Positions 17,610-26,863 of a stretch of 64,000 nt of DNA are shown here, piece after piece. Source of the DNA: Bacteroidota bacterium (GTDB lineage Bacteria; Bacteroidota; Bacteroidia; AKYH767-A; OLB10). Under the pieces are notes generated by a model that worked only from the letters and a program-made list of their open reading frames with translations, searched no databases and had not been told where the DNA came from. The translations under genes were made by a program, and so were the position numbers. Numbering within the stretch: the first letter of the stretch is position 1; each line of letters begins with the position of its first letter. Where the stretch lies: the NCBI GenBank assembly GCA_016717325.1, contig JADKFV010000054.1:99318-163317 (forward strand), given 5' to 3'.

Positions 17610-18662
17610 TTAGTCTATGATAAGCATAGCATCACCATAACTATAAAATTTGTATTTTTCTTTCAAAGCTACTTTGTAAGCATTCATAATGTTTTCGAAA
17701 CCACCAAATGCGCAAGTCATCATTAGCAAAGTAGACTCGGGCATGTGGAAATTTGTTACCATACAATTGGCAATACTAAAATCGTATGGAGGAAAAATAA
17801 ATTTATTTGTCCAGCCGGCTAACGGTTTCAATTCACCATTTGTAGAAACTGTAGATTCTATAGCACGCATAGTGGTAGTACCCACAGCACAAATTCTGCG
17901 CTTTGCGGCTTTGGCAGCGTTCACTATATCACAGGCTTCGGTATTTACTTCAAATTGCTCGCTATCCATTTTATGTTTGGTAAGGTCTTCAACTTCTACC
18001 GAACGGAAAGTGCCCAAGCCTACGTGAAGCGTAACTTCGGCAAAGTTTACCCCTTTAATTTCGAGGCGCTTAAGCAATTCGCGGCTAAAGTGCAATCCTG
18101 CCGTTGGTGCTGCCACAGCACCTTCGTTTTTGGCATACACCGTTTGGTAGCGATGCACATCTTCGGCTTCGGCCTTACGTTTTATGTATTTGGGAAGAGG
18201 TGTATGACCAAGATTATAAACGGCAGCTTTAAACTCCTCGTGTGTACCATCGAAAAGGAAACGCAATGTGCGGCCGCGCGATGTTGTGTTGTCTATTACT
18301 TCGGCAACGAGTAAATCGTTATCGCCAAAATATAGTTTATTGCCTATGCGGATTTTACGTGCAGGGTCTACTAATACGTCCCAAAGACGACTATCCTTGC
18401 TCAACTCGCGCAACAAAAACACTTCTATTTTGGCCCCTGTTTTTTCTTTGTTACCATACAATCGTGCAGGAAATACGCGGGTGTTATTCAATATCATTAC
18501 ATCCTTATCGTCAAAATATTCGAGTATGTCTTTAAACACTTTGTGTTCTATTTTGCCTGTAGTACGATTAACCACCATCAGACGCGATTCGTCACGATTT
18601 TTGGCCGGGTGAGTAGCCAGGAGGTTTTCATTGAAATTGAATTTAAACTGCGAGAGTTTCAT
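17610..18662 (-). CDS. queA: S-adenosylmethionine:tRNA ribosyltransferase-isomerase
   Basis: QueA transfers and isomerises the ribose of S-adenosylmethionine onto 7-aminomethyl-7-deazaguanine in tRNA, making epoxyqueuosine at the wobble position. The start at 18662 (MKLSQFKFNFNENLLATHPA) matches the family N-terminus better than the in-frame ATG four codons upstream. Other family marks are ILNNTRVFPARLYG, AAPTAGLHFS, VTLHVGLGTFRSVEVEDL, AVGTTTMRAIES and VTNFHMPESTLLMM. At 350 residues it has normal length and an intact frame. The other queuosine genes are not in this window. A DUF4199 gene lies 285 bases upstream on the same strand. Confidence 0.97.
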   Translation of the reverse strand: MKLSQFKFNFNENLLATHPAKNRDESRLMVVNRTTGKIEHKVFKDILEYFDDKDVMILNNTRVFPARLYGNKEKTGAKIEVFLLRELSKDSRLWDVLVDPARKIRIGNKLYFGDNDLLVAEVIDNTTSRGRTLRFLFDGTHEEFKAAVYNLGHTPLPKYIKRKAEAEDVHRYQTVYAKNEGAVAAPTAGLHFSRELLKRLEIKGVNFAEVTLHVGLGTFRSVEVEDLTKHKMDSEQFEVNTEACDIVNAAKAAKRRICAVGTTTMRAIESTVSTNGELKPLAGWTNKFIFPPYDFSIANCMVTNFHMPESTLLMMTCAFGGFENIMNAYKVALKEKYKFYSYGDAMLIID

Positions 18663-18946
18663 TTTACAATACATTTATGGGCAACATGCCTTGTTTTAAA
18701 GCAAATTGCTATTGTTAATATTATCCTTCATTCGGCTGCCAATACATTGATTATCAGGGGGAAAAACCAATAAAATACGCAACCTTTTTTTTATAAACGG
18801 GGCGCAAATATAATATCATGATATACCGTTTTCGACATGGAGGGCAAAATAAATATTACCAATTTATAATTGATGTCTAAAGCCTTGCACTAATAAGTGG
18901 TACAGAGACCTCTATGCCATCAAAATAATTAAGCCCAAGTTGCAAG

Positions 18947-19453
18947 TCATATTTTTTTAGGTACTTCTTTTTTAAGAAAATACGCTGCAACAGCAGAAAT
19001 TATTAAACCCCCTGCAAGCACATTTACAGTAAGTTGAAAAATGTACGATGTTAAATTGTAATTACCCCTTGCATGCTTCTCGGCAATGGCTACATCCCGG
19101 TTTGCTTCTTTTGCCTGGGTGATTGTTTTTTGAATCATGAATTCGAAATAGGCAGGGTTGATAATAACATTATAAAGCAATTGCCCAACAATGGCAATAA
19201 TAAGTGAAACTGCAGAAATGAAAACGCCTATTCGAACGAGTTGTGTGTAATTGGCATATCCATTCAATTCTAAATTACGCACCGATTTCATTCCCAAAGG
19301 CAAACACACAATAGGAATAATGGCGGCAAACATCGATACCAGTGGATGATATTTAACTAATGGGCCATGAAGGCCGATAATGTATTCGCCAATTAGCCAT
19401 ATCACACTTAGTACACCCGTGGCTATTCCCCATCGTTTTATTTGCGTGCTCAT
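18947..19453 (-). CDS. DUF4199-like integral membrane protein
   Basis: A 168-residue membrane protein with four hydrophobic segments, at about residues 10-27, 39-55, 73-96 and 136-158. The topology and sequence style (IKRWGIATGVLSVIWLIGEY at the start and a charged loop with QAKEANRDVAIAEKHARGNY between helices 3 and 4) resemble the DUF4199 family, common in Bacteroidota and of unknown function. It ends with a positively charged tail, KKEVPKKI. Its gene is divergent from the ECF sigma factor, with 327 bases between them. The family assignment is by resemblance only. Confidence 0.75.
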   Translation of the reverse strand: MSTQIKRWGIATGVLSVIWLIGEYIIGLHGPLVKYHPLVSMFAAIIPIVCLPLGMKSVRNLELNGYANYTQLVRIGVFISAVSLIIAIVGQLLYNVIINPAYFEFMIQKTITQAKEANRDVAIAEKHARGNYNLTSYIFQLTVNVLAGGLIISAVAAYFLKKEVPKKI

Positions 19454-19699
19454 ATTTATTGATTGGATTTTTGTTTTTTCCTATGGCCAAAAGTAACGCA
19501 AATAAAACAAATTCAAACTTTGCAGTTGAAAATACTAATCTCAAAATAATCAATAAAATCAGCAACTTTGACTCCATTGTATTTCACCAAATTGGTGATT
19601 TTATATATCGGGATTAACCCAACTAATGCAGATAGTTCCGCTCGTTCTTCATACTGCATAAGTTGCATTTAACAGTTAATATACTTAAATCTGCACAGT

Positions 19700-19732
19700 T
19701 TTGATTTATTTCGAAAAAAAGCACTACATTTA
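19700..19732 (+). promoter_or_regulatory. Promoter for the sigma factor operon
   Basis: TTTG at 19700-19703 is followed after 21 bases by TACATTTA (19725-19732), one base off TAnnTTTG. It lies in the 327-base divergent gap (19454-19780) between the DUF4199 and sigma factor genes. Otherwise that gap holds no gene or repeat that I can see. The predicted leader of about 40 bases contains a GGA-type sequence. Confidence 0.4.
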
Positions 19733-19780
19733 AGCAACTCAAAAAGGAAAACGTACGTCTAATACATACATTGATAAAAA

Positions 19781-20326
19781 ATGACCGATGCAGAACTGGT
19801 AAAACAGTGTATTAAAGGCAATGCCGAAGCACACGAAACACTATATAAAAGGTTTGCCGGCAAAATGATGACAGTATGCTTAAGGTACGCATCGAGCCAG
19901 GAAGAAGGAGAGGATTTTTTGCAGGAGGGTTTTATCAAAGTATTTGAAAAATTGGGTTCTTTTAAATTTGAAGGTGCGCTCGAAGGGTGGATCAGGCGGG
20001 TAATTGTAAACAACTTACTCGATATGGTACGTAAAAATATGCGTATCCCTCATCACGATTCTATAGATGATATAGCAAATCACCCTCCGGCACAAATGTC
20101 CACAAGCGATAATATTCAGACACAGGACTTATTGAATATGATAATGAAATTGCCAAAAGGATATCGCACCGTTTTCAATCTTTATGTGATGGAAGGATTT
20201 TCACACAAAGAAATTGCCGCTGAACTTGGCATTAACGAAAACACCTCAAAGTCGCAACTATCACGTGCGCGCGACCAACTTCAAACAATGGTAAACAATG
20301 CTTCGAAACTGGCATCAGTAAAATAA
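19781..20326 (+). CDS. ECF-type RNA polymerase sigma factor
   Basis: A 181-residue sigma-70 family factor of the extracytoplasmic function class. Region 2 covers about residues 5-75 (LVKQCIKGNAEAHETLYKRF, then EDFLQEGFIKVFEKL and WIRRVIVNNLLDMVR). Region 4 covers 120-170 (LPKGYRTVFNLYVMEGFSHK, then EIAAELGINENTSKSQLSRA). Nothing lies between them except a short linker, as expected for this class. It directs polymerase to a dedicated promoter set. The next gene starts four bases after its stop and codes for a membrane protein with the layout of an anti-sigma factor, so regulation by sequestration at the inner membrane is likely. No zinc-binding anti-sigma motif is present in that partner. Confidence 0.95.
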   Translation: MTDAELVKQCIKGNAEAHETLYKRFAGKMMTVCLRYASSQEEGEDFLQEGFIKVFEKLGSFKFEGALEGWIRRVIVNNLLDMVRKNMRIPHHDSIDDIANHPPAQMSTSDNIQTQDLLNMIMKLPKGYRTVFNLYVMEGFSHKEIAAELGINENTSKSQLSRARDQLQTMVNNASKLASVK

Positions 20327-20330
20327 AAAA

Positions 20331-21263
20331 ATGACCGAACAACATAACATAGATAGCTTATTCAAATCGCATCTCGATGCGTTTGAAAGCCCTGTTAATC
20401 CGCAAGTGTGGAGTACAGTGCAAGCTGCTATGCCACAAACTGTTGTTACTGCTGCAACCACTTCGGCTACAGTATTCACTGCAAAATCTTTAATAATAGC
20501 CGCTTCGCTTATAGTTGCTGCTAGCAGTACCTATTTTTATTTTAATGATAATACCAGTGAAAATAAAAATGTTGTTGCAAAAACAGAAGAGATTGCAAAA
20601 CAAGATGTACCAACCCAAACCGAAGAACCGGCAAAAAATGAAATAACCGTTACGCAAAACGAAAATACAGAAAAGGCATCATCGGGCAAGGGTAATGCTT
20701 CTGCAATCGAGCCAATCGAAGAAAAAATTGAAAAACATACTTCAGTAGATAATTCTATCAAACCGGAAAAAGAAATAAAGCCTGGTGTGGTTGATGGTGG
20801 TGCAAAAAATTCTAATAATCCACCTGTGGAAAACAAGCCTGTAGTAGAACCGAATGTTGCTTCAAAGAGCAATCCACCAACACAACAAACTGAATCTCCA
20901 AAACCAACTGATACCAAACAACCCGAAAAAGATGCGGTTGAGCCAATAATTTTAAAACAAAAATGGGATACCGAAGAGTTGGCATCTAACATAAAAATCA
21001 ATACAGATATTATTACCCCTGATGGTGATAATATGAATGACGAGTTTACGGTTGAAGTATTAAATGCAAAAATTTGCAATGTTATAATTTATGATCGCAA
21101 CGGTAAAGCGGTAATGCAATACAATACACAAACTGCAAGTTGGAACGGCAAATTAAAAAATGGAAATGACGCTGCCGATGGTACGTATTTTTACTTTATT
21201 TTTGGCGAAAGTTTCGATGGCCGCCCATTCGATAAAAAAGGAAACCTCACTATAAAAAAATAA
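20331..21263 (+). CDS. Single-pass membrane protein ending in a T9SS type B-like domain, putative anti-sigma factor
   Basis: A 310-residue protein with three parts. The N-terminal 50 residues are cytoplasmic in style (IDSLFKSHLDAFESPVNPQV), resembling Bacteroidota anti-sigma proteins. A membrane helix spans about residues 52-70 (AKSLIIAASLIVAASSTYFY). A long Lys/Glu/Pro/Thr-rich spacer follows to about residue 215. The last 90 residues form a gliding-motility-associated C-terminal domain (ITPDGDNMNDEFTVEV, VIIYDRNGKAVMQY, then ADGTYFYFIF). This domain normally ends secreted T9SS substrates with a cleavable signal peptide; here it follows a membrane anchor. It is translationally close to the sigma factor gene. 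I infer a membrane sensor that regulates the sigma factor and whose periplasmic end resembles the type B signal. Confidence 0.75.
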   Translation: MTEQHNIDSLFKSHLDAFESPVNPQVWSTVQAAMPQTVVTAATTSATVFTAKSLIIAASLIVAASSTYFYFNDNTSENKNVVAKTEEIAKQDVPTQTEEPAKNEITVTQNENTEKASSGKGNASAIEPIEEKIEKHTSVDNSIKPEKEIKPGVVDGGAKNSNNPPVENKPVVEPNVASKSNPPTQQTESPKPTDTKQPEKDAVEPIILKQKWDTEELASNIKINTDIITPDGDNMNDEFTVEVLNAKICNVIIYDRNGKAVMQYNTQTASWNGKLKNGNDAADGTYFYFIFGESFDGRPFDKKGNLTIKK

Positions 21264-21291
21264 AATTTAATAAACTGATATAATTAAAACT

Positions 21292-24030
21292 ATGAAGAAT
21301 TTATTTTCTCGATTGCTAATGGTAATGGCGTTATTTGTAATAACCCACACCGCATCTGCCTCGCATATTGCAGGTATGGACTTAACCTACAAATACATTA
21401 GTCCTAATGTATATGAGGTTACACTTAAATTTTACCGCGATTGTTTTGGTATCCCCATGTCGGGGTCGTCAAGTGTATGTTATGGTTCAAACTCTTTGGG
21501 CATAACAAACTATGTAAACTTGCCAGCAGTTGATACCAATTTGGTTACACCTATTTGTGTAGGACAATTAACCACGTGCCAGGGTGGTAGCGCTTATGGC
21601 GTGGAAGAACACGTTTACAGAGGTCAGGTAACTTTGCCACAGGCCGCTACCGATTGGGTGTTCTCGTTCAGCACGTGCTGCCGCAATGCCGCTATCACCA
21701 CTTTGCAAAATGCCCAAAGCGAAGGTATTTGGGTAGGTGCTACACTCGATAATGTTAACTTCCCTACCAACAGTTCCCCATCATTTACATCGTTACCGGT
21801 AACACAATTTTGTATCAATAGCTTAAATTATTTTCCACAATATGCCTCGGATATTGATGGCGATTCGCTGTATTTTTCTTTGGTAGACCCTTGGAGCGAT
21901 GCCGGTTCATCGTGTACCACACCTGGTTCGGCTGTATTATTTAATGCTCCGTTCTCTGGTATTAATCCTTTGACTACCACTAATGGAACCACTCTGGATC
22001 CTTATACTGGTCTTATTACATTAACACCTACTATGTTCGAAATTGGTGTAATGGCACTTGACTTAAAAGAATATGATAGCTTGGGAACATTGAAAAGCAC
22101 CATTAGACGCGATATTCAGGTATCGGTAGTGCAATGTAATTTTGCTCAATTTCAAACTACTATAGTGAATGGTGTTCCCAAAGCTTATGCTGCAAATTGC
22201 GGTGACTCATGTGTAGTATTACAACTAACTGATAGTATACAATGCAGTACTGTGGCTCCCAACGGTTCCGACTTTAGAGCTGTGCGACCAAACGGGCAAC
22301 CAAATCCAATTTATAGTGCTGCACCGCTTAATTGCGTAAATGGACTTACTACACAAATACAAATTTGTTTTTACAAACCGCTTACGCAAGGCACATCAAA
22401 ATTCTGGCTCAAAACAGGCAGTGATTTAAATACATTATTACCATCATGCGGTAATGCATTGCCTGAGTACGATACCATCAATATTGTAGTGTTTGATCCA
22501 TCCATAATGGCTTTACCTGTTATCGATACAGTTCATTCGTGCGCATTTACAACTTATACTATCACCATGCCTGAGTTAATTACTTGTGCATCTATTGCTG
22601 CAAATGGTTCCGATTTTATTTTGAAAGATGCTACCGGAACTCCTTACCCGGTTACATCGGCAAGTGGTGTTAACTGCTCATTCCAAAATGAATTTACAAA
22701 TCAAATTACAATTACCTTAAATGCACCGGCACAAGGAACTCCGCCATATTACCTTATTGCTACCAATGGAAATGATGGTAATACTATTACCAATGAATGT
22801 GATAAACCGATAGATCAAAATGACACTATAGCCATTCTATATACAACAAATACAGTAACTGTAAGTTTAGGTACAGACACCACCCTATGTCAAAATGATC
22901 CCGCTCCGGTTTTGGATGCTACATTAACACAAGCAACTTATACGTGGTACTTGAATGGTGCACCTGTTGGAGGCAATACTCAAACGTTAACCGCAAACCA
23001 ATCGGGCACTTATATTTGCCAGGTATCTTACGGCCCTAATTGCTTTGGTTCCGATACAGTTGTAGTAAATTATGTGCTTGCCCCTATAGTCGCACTCGGC
23101 AATGATATAGCAGTTTGTAATGCTGCTCCATTCCCAACTTTAGATGCCGGTAATCTCGGATCAACTTACGCGTGGACAGATATTAATGGTAATCCATTGG
23201 CAACTACACAAACCTATACACCAACTGCAGCAGGTACGTATATTGTTACCGTTAGCGGAGGCTCTTGCTCTTCGAGCGATACCATTAATGTAACTGTGAG
23301 CAATGCAACTCCTTTCACCCTGGGTAACGATGATGTTATTTGCGAAACAGCATCCACAACAATAACGTCAAGTGTAGCAGGCACCTCTTATGTTTGGTTT
23401 AAAGATGGAACAAACCTCAACACAAATGCGCAAACAATTACAGTAAGTACAGCAGGAACATATGTATGCGAATTGACAAATACAGACGGTTGCAAATCGA
23501 CCGATACAGTGATTGTTACTACAGAAGCCGTTCCGGCAAAACCTCAAGTGTTTTGCGGTGTTGCCACCGGAACAGGATTTAGCATTGTATATACATGGGC
23601 ACCTATTGCCGGTGCTACCGGTTATGCAGTAAGTGTAAATGGAGCACCATTTGTTCCAAACAACTTATTGCCGGTAAGCCACGGTTTAAATAGTTCACCT
23701 GCTTCGTTTATTGTACATGCCTTAGGCACAGAGTGCGAGTTTGGACCAAACAGCGATCCTGCTTTCTGCGATATCAGTATTCCAAATATTGTAACACCAA
23801 ATAATGATGGTAAGAACGATGCATTTGTAATATTAAATCTTGAGCAGTTTTCTAATGCCAGAATGAAAATATACAATCGTTGGGGTAATTTGATTTACGA
23901 AAATGCCAACTACAAAAACGATTTCAACTTCCAGGATCAGCCGGATGGAGTTTACTATTACGTGTTAACTATTTCGGAAGTGAGTAAAGACTACACTGGA
24001 AATGTAACCGTATATAAAGAGAAGAAATAA
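21292..24030 (+). CDS. Large secreted protein with T9SS type B sorting domain
   Basis: A 912-residue exported protein with a signal peptide ending at THTASA. Its mature N-terminus, SHIAGMDLTYKYISPNVYEV, then TLKFYRDC, is the start shared by a large family of Bacteroidota gliding-motility-associated proteins. The cysteine-rich body ends in at least three Ig-like modules of about 80 residues, each with a VSLGTDTTLCQND-like opening and a GTYICQVSYG-like close. A fibronectin-like module follows, and then the type B domain (SIPNIVTPNNDGKNDAFVIL, MKIYNRWGNLIYE, QPDGVYYYVLTI). It is the third gene of the sigma factor operon, 28 bases after the previous stop, and ends before a strong terminator. It is probably a surface adhesin controlled with the sigma factor. 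Confidence 0.9.
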   Translation: MKNLFSRLLMVMALFVITHTASASHIAGMDLTYKYISPNVYEVTLKFYRDCFGIPMSGSSSVCYGSNSLGITNYVNLPAVDTNLVTPICVGQLTTCQGGSAYGVEEHVYRGQVTLPQAATDWVFSFSTCCRNAAITTLQNAQSEGIWVGATLDNVNFPTNSSPSFTSLPVTQFCINSLNYFPQYASDIDGDSLYFSLVDPWSDAGSSCTTPGSAVLFNAPFSGINPLTTTNGTTLDPYTGLITLTPTMFEIGVMALDLKEYDSLGTLKSTIRRDIQVSVVQCNFAQFQTTIVNGVPKAYAANCGDSCVVLQLTDSIQCSTVAPNGSDFRAVRPNGQPNPIYSAAPLNCVNGLTTQIQICFYKPLTQGTSKFWLKTGSDLNTLLPSCGNALPEYDTINIVVFDPSIMALPVIDTVHSCAFTTYTITMPELITCASIAANGSDFILKDATGTPYPVTSASGVNCSFQNEFTNQITITLNAPAQGTPPYYLIATNGNDGNTITNECDKPIDQNDTIAILYTTNTVTVSLGTDTTLCQNDPAPVLDATLTQATYTWYLNGAPVGGNTQTLTANQSGTYICQVSYGPNCFGSDTVVVNYVLAPIVALGNDIAVCNAAPFPTLDAGNLGSTYAWTDINGNPLATTQTYTPTAAGTYIVTVSGGSCSSSDTINVTVSNATPFTLGNDDVICETASTTITSSVAGTSYVWFKDGTNLNTNAQTITVSTAGTYVCELTNTDGCKSTDTVIVTTEAVPAKPQVFCGVATGTGFSIVYTWAPIAGATGYAVSVNGAPFVPNNLLPVSHGLNSSPASFIVHALGTECEFGPNSDPAFCDISIPNIVTPNNDGKNDAFVILNLEQFSNARMKIYNRWGNLIYENANYKNDFNFQDQPDGVYYYVLTISEVSKDYTGNVTVYKEKK

Positions 24031-24066
24031 ACCTCGCTCCGGCATTATTATAATTGCTGATTAATA

Positions 24067-24104
24067 AAACGCTTGCAGATATAAACTGCAAGCGTTTTTT
24101 TTTG
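24067..24104 (+). terminator. Strong terminator of the sigma factor operon
   Basis: Perfect 12-bp arms AAACGCTTGCAG and CTGCAAGCGTTT flank a 7-base loop, followed by an uninterrupted T run. It separates the sigma factor operon from metF. Confidence 0.9.
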
Positions 24105-24117
24105 ATAGATGCCTTAT

Positions 24118-24125
24118 TACCTTTG
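24118..24125 (+). promoter_or_regulatory. Candidate -7 promoter element for metF
   Basis: TACCTTTG matches TAnnTTTG exactly and lies 33 bases before the metF ATG. A well-spaced -33 TTTG is not evident because the T run of the preceding terminator occupies that position. Confidence 0.45.
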
Positions 24126-24158
24126 CACCCTCAATACTGTAAAGAAGCAAACATCATT

Positions 24159-25112
24159 ATGAAAGTTATAGATCATATTAAACAATCGAAAAAGACATTA
24201 TTTTCAATTGAAATATTACCACCATTAAAAGGAAAAGGGATACAATCCATATTCGACACTATAGATCCCTTAATGGAATTTAAACCGCCATTTATTGATG
24301 TGACATATCATCGCGAAGAGTATGTTTATAAAAAACGTGATGGTGGCTATTTGGAAAAAGTATCCATTCGTAAGCGGCCCGGAACAGTAAGTATTTGCTC
24401 GGCCATAAAAAGTAAATACAATACCGAAGCAGTGCCACATTTAATTTGTGGTGGCTTTACCAAAGAAGAAACCGAGAATGCATTAATAGAATTAAATTTT
24501 TTAGGAATAGATAATGTGCTTGCCTTACGTGGCGATGCCATTAAAACTGAAAATGCATTTATACCAACACCAGGTGGTCATCAATTTGCACTCGATTTGG
24601 TAAAACAAATTAGCGGCCTCAACAATGGCCATTACCTCGATGAGGATTTATTGGGCCATGCAAATACAGACTTTTGCATTGGCATTGCCGGCTATCCCGA
24701 AAAGCATTTCGAAGCACCAAATCCTCAAACAGATTTAATGCATTTGAAACAAAAAGTAGAAGCCGGAGCGCACTATATTGTAACACAAATGTTTTTCGAC
24801 AATACAAAGTTTGTTGCTTTTACCGAAGCTTGCCGCAAAATGAATATCGATATCCCAATCATTCCGGGATTAAAAATTCTTACATCGAAAAAACAATTAA
24901 TCAACCTGGCAAAGACTTTTCATATTGATATTCCCGAAGACCTCACACAGGCAGTTATGAATTGCAAAAATGATGAAGATGTTAAGCAAGTAGGAATCGA
25001 ATGGTGTATAAATCAGTCGAAAGAATTGATAAAAGAAAATGTTCCTTGCCTGCACTATTATACAATGGGCAACCCCGATATCACTCTAAAGGTTGCACGC
25101 GAAGTTTTTTAA
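24159..25112 (+). CDS. metF: 5,10-methylenetetrahydrofolate reductase
   Basis: This FAD-dependent cytoplasmic enzyme reduces methylenetetrahydrofolate to 5-methyltetrahydrofolate for methionine synthesis. The ATG at 24159 gives 317 residues starting MKVIDHIKQSKKTLFSIEIL, the standard family opening; an upstream extension would run through the terminator and promoter and is rejected. Family marks are the barrel start FSIEILPPLKG, FIDVTYHRE, VLALRGDA, the CIGIAGYPEKH stretch, GAHYIVTQMFFDN and PIIPGLKIL. The frame is intact. The rest of the methionine synthesis pathway is not in this window. Confidence 0.96.
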   Translation: MKVIDHIKQSKKTLFSIEILPPLKGKGIQSIFDTIDPLMEFKPPFIDVTYHREEYVYKKRDGGYLEKVSIRKRPGTVSICSAIKSKYNTEAVPHLICGGFTKEETENALIELNFLGIDNVLALRGDAIKTENAFIPTPGGHQFALDLVKQISGLNNGHYLDEDLLGHANTDFCIGIAGYPEKHFEAPNPQTDLMHLKQKVEAGAHYIVTQMFFDNTKFVAFTEACRKMNIDIPIIPGLKILTSKKQLINLAKTFHIDIPEDLTQAVMNCKNDEDVKQVGIEWCINQSKELIKENVPCLHYYTMGNPDITLKVAREVF

Positions 25113-25350
25113 AGCGTTGTTATTTACGTTCGCTTTTTTGAGAAAATATTTATTATTCTTTACGGCTTAATTTTTATTTTGGAAAAAACCCTTCTTGATA
25201 ATGGAACTTATTTTGTTGAATAAAGTGTCCCATTATGTTAACGCGATAATGTTTGTTTCTGAGAATTACTTTCCCTTGTAGACACCAAAATTTTTCACAA
25301 GAATGATACAAAAGTTTTTTATTACTTTCGCTTATTCAAAGATAAATATA

Positions 25351-26834
25351 ATGGCAAAAAAGAACAGCTCCGCAGGATTGAATTTAGCATTTGATAATGG
25401 ATGGCAATATGCAGCGGCCCCCGAAAGTGCCGACCATATTAAGCTAAAAGAAAAGTACGATCTCTTTATCGATGGAAAATTTGTTGCTCCAACCGAAGGC
25501 AAATATTTTGCAACCATAAATCCGGCAACAGAACAAAAAATAGCGATGGTAGCCGAAGCATCACAAAAGGATGTGGACAAAGCGGTGATAGCTGCAAACG
25601 ATGCACATATTAATGTGTGGAGCAAGATGCCTGCTAAAGAACGTGGCAAATATATTTATCGCATTGCCAGAATGATACACAAGAACGCGGCCGCGAATTG
25701 GCAATTATAGAAAGTATGGATGGTGGAAAAGCCATTCGCGAATCGCGCGATGTTGATGTGCCCTTAGCTGCTGCTCACTTTTTTTACTATGCCGGCTGGG
25801 CCGATAAATTACAATATGCTTTTGCCGGACGCAATCCCAAATCGCTTGGTGTTGCAGGACAAATTATTCCATGGAATTTTCCTTTGCTTATGGCGGCTTG
25901 GAAAATAGCACCTGCCCTTGCTTGTGGTAATACTGTTGTTTTAAAACCTGCCGAAACCACTTCGCTTACAGCAATGAAACTTGCCGAAATTATTCAGGAT
26001 TGCGATTTGCCACCGGGCGTGGTAAATATTATTTCGGGTGCCGGTGCTACAGGTGCTGCTATTGTAAATCATCCGGGAATAAATAAAATAGCGTTTACCG
26101 GTTGGACCGATGTAGGCAAAATAATTCAAAGGGCACTGGCAGGCACCGACAAAAAATATACGCTTGAACTTGGCGGCAAAGCAGCAAATATTGTATTCGA
26201 AGATGCTGCAATTGATCAGGCAGTTGAAGGAATTGTAAACGGAATATTTTTTAATCAGGGACATGTATGTTGTGCCGGGTCGCGATTATTTGTACAGGAA
26301 AATATTAAAGACACTTTACTAAAAAAATTGAAAGACCGCATGGACACCTTAATTGTTGGCGATCCACTGGATAAGAATACAGATATAGGTGCTATCAACT
26401 CTAAGGAGCAATTAAAAAAAATACAGAATTACATTAAAATTGGCACTAACGAAGGTGGCAATTGCTATCAATCGAATTGTGTGTTACCAACAAAAGGTTT
26501 CTGGTGTAAGCCAACTTTATTTATGGATGTAGCACAGTCGAGCAGAATAGTGCAGGAAGAAATATTTGGCCCTGTGCTTGCCGTACAAACATTTCGCACT
26601 GCCGAAGAAGCAATCGAAAAAGCAAATAACACTCCCTTCGGATTAAGCAGTGGCGTGTGGACCGATAAAGGGTCGAAAATATTTAAAGTAACATCAAAAA
26701 TTCGTGCGGGTGTTGTGTGGGCAAACACCTACAACAAATTCGATCCTACATCACCATTTGGTGGTTACAAAGAAAGTGGTGTTGGCCGCGAAGGCGGTAT
26801 GCATGGTTTAGATGCATATTTAAAATTCAATTAA
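25351..26834 (+). CDS. NAD(P)-dependent aldehyde dehydrogenase, one frameshift
   Basis: This aldehyde dehydrogenase would oxidise an aldehyde to a carboxylate with NAD(P). The frame from MAKKNSSAGLNLAFDNGWQY ends early near 25710, while the next frame continues with ELAIIESMDGGKAIRESRDV. One extra A in the short A run near 25682-25686 would restore HKERGRELAII and a protein of about 494 residues, the usual family length. Conserved elements are PWNFPLLMAAWKIAPALACG, the catalytic region ELGGK and FNQGHVCCAGSR with the nucleophilic Cys, EEIFGPVL and the C-terminal PFGGYKESGVGREGG. The substrate is unknown. A promoter-like TACTTTCG lies at 25323-25330. The incomplete paralogue is 29 bases downstream. 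Confidence 0.88.
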
Positions 26835-26863
26835 TTTTTTTAAATCATTTTAGTTTTATAAAA

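Noticed and set aside
20537..21079. A 180-codon minus-strand frame opposite the putative anti-sigma gene
   Set aside because: It is a by-product of the low-complexity Lys/Glu/Pro spacer on the other strand, and has no start signal.
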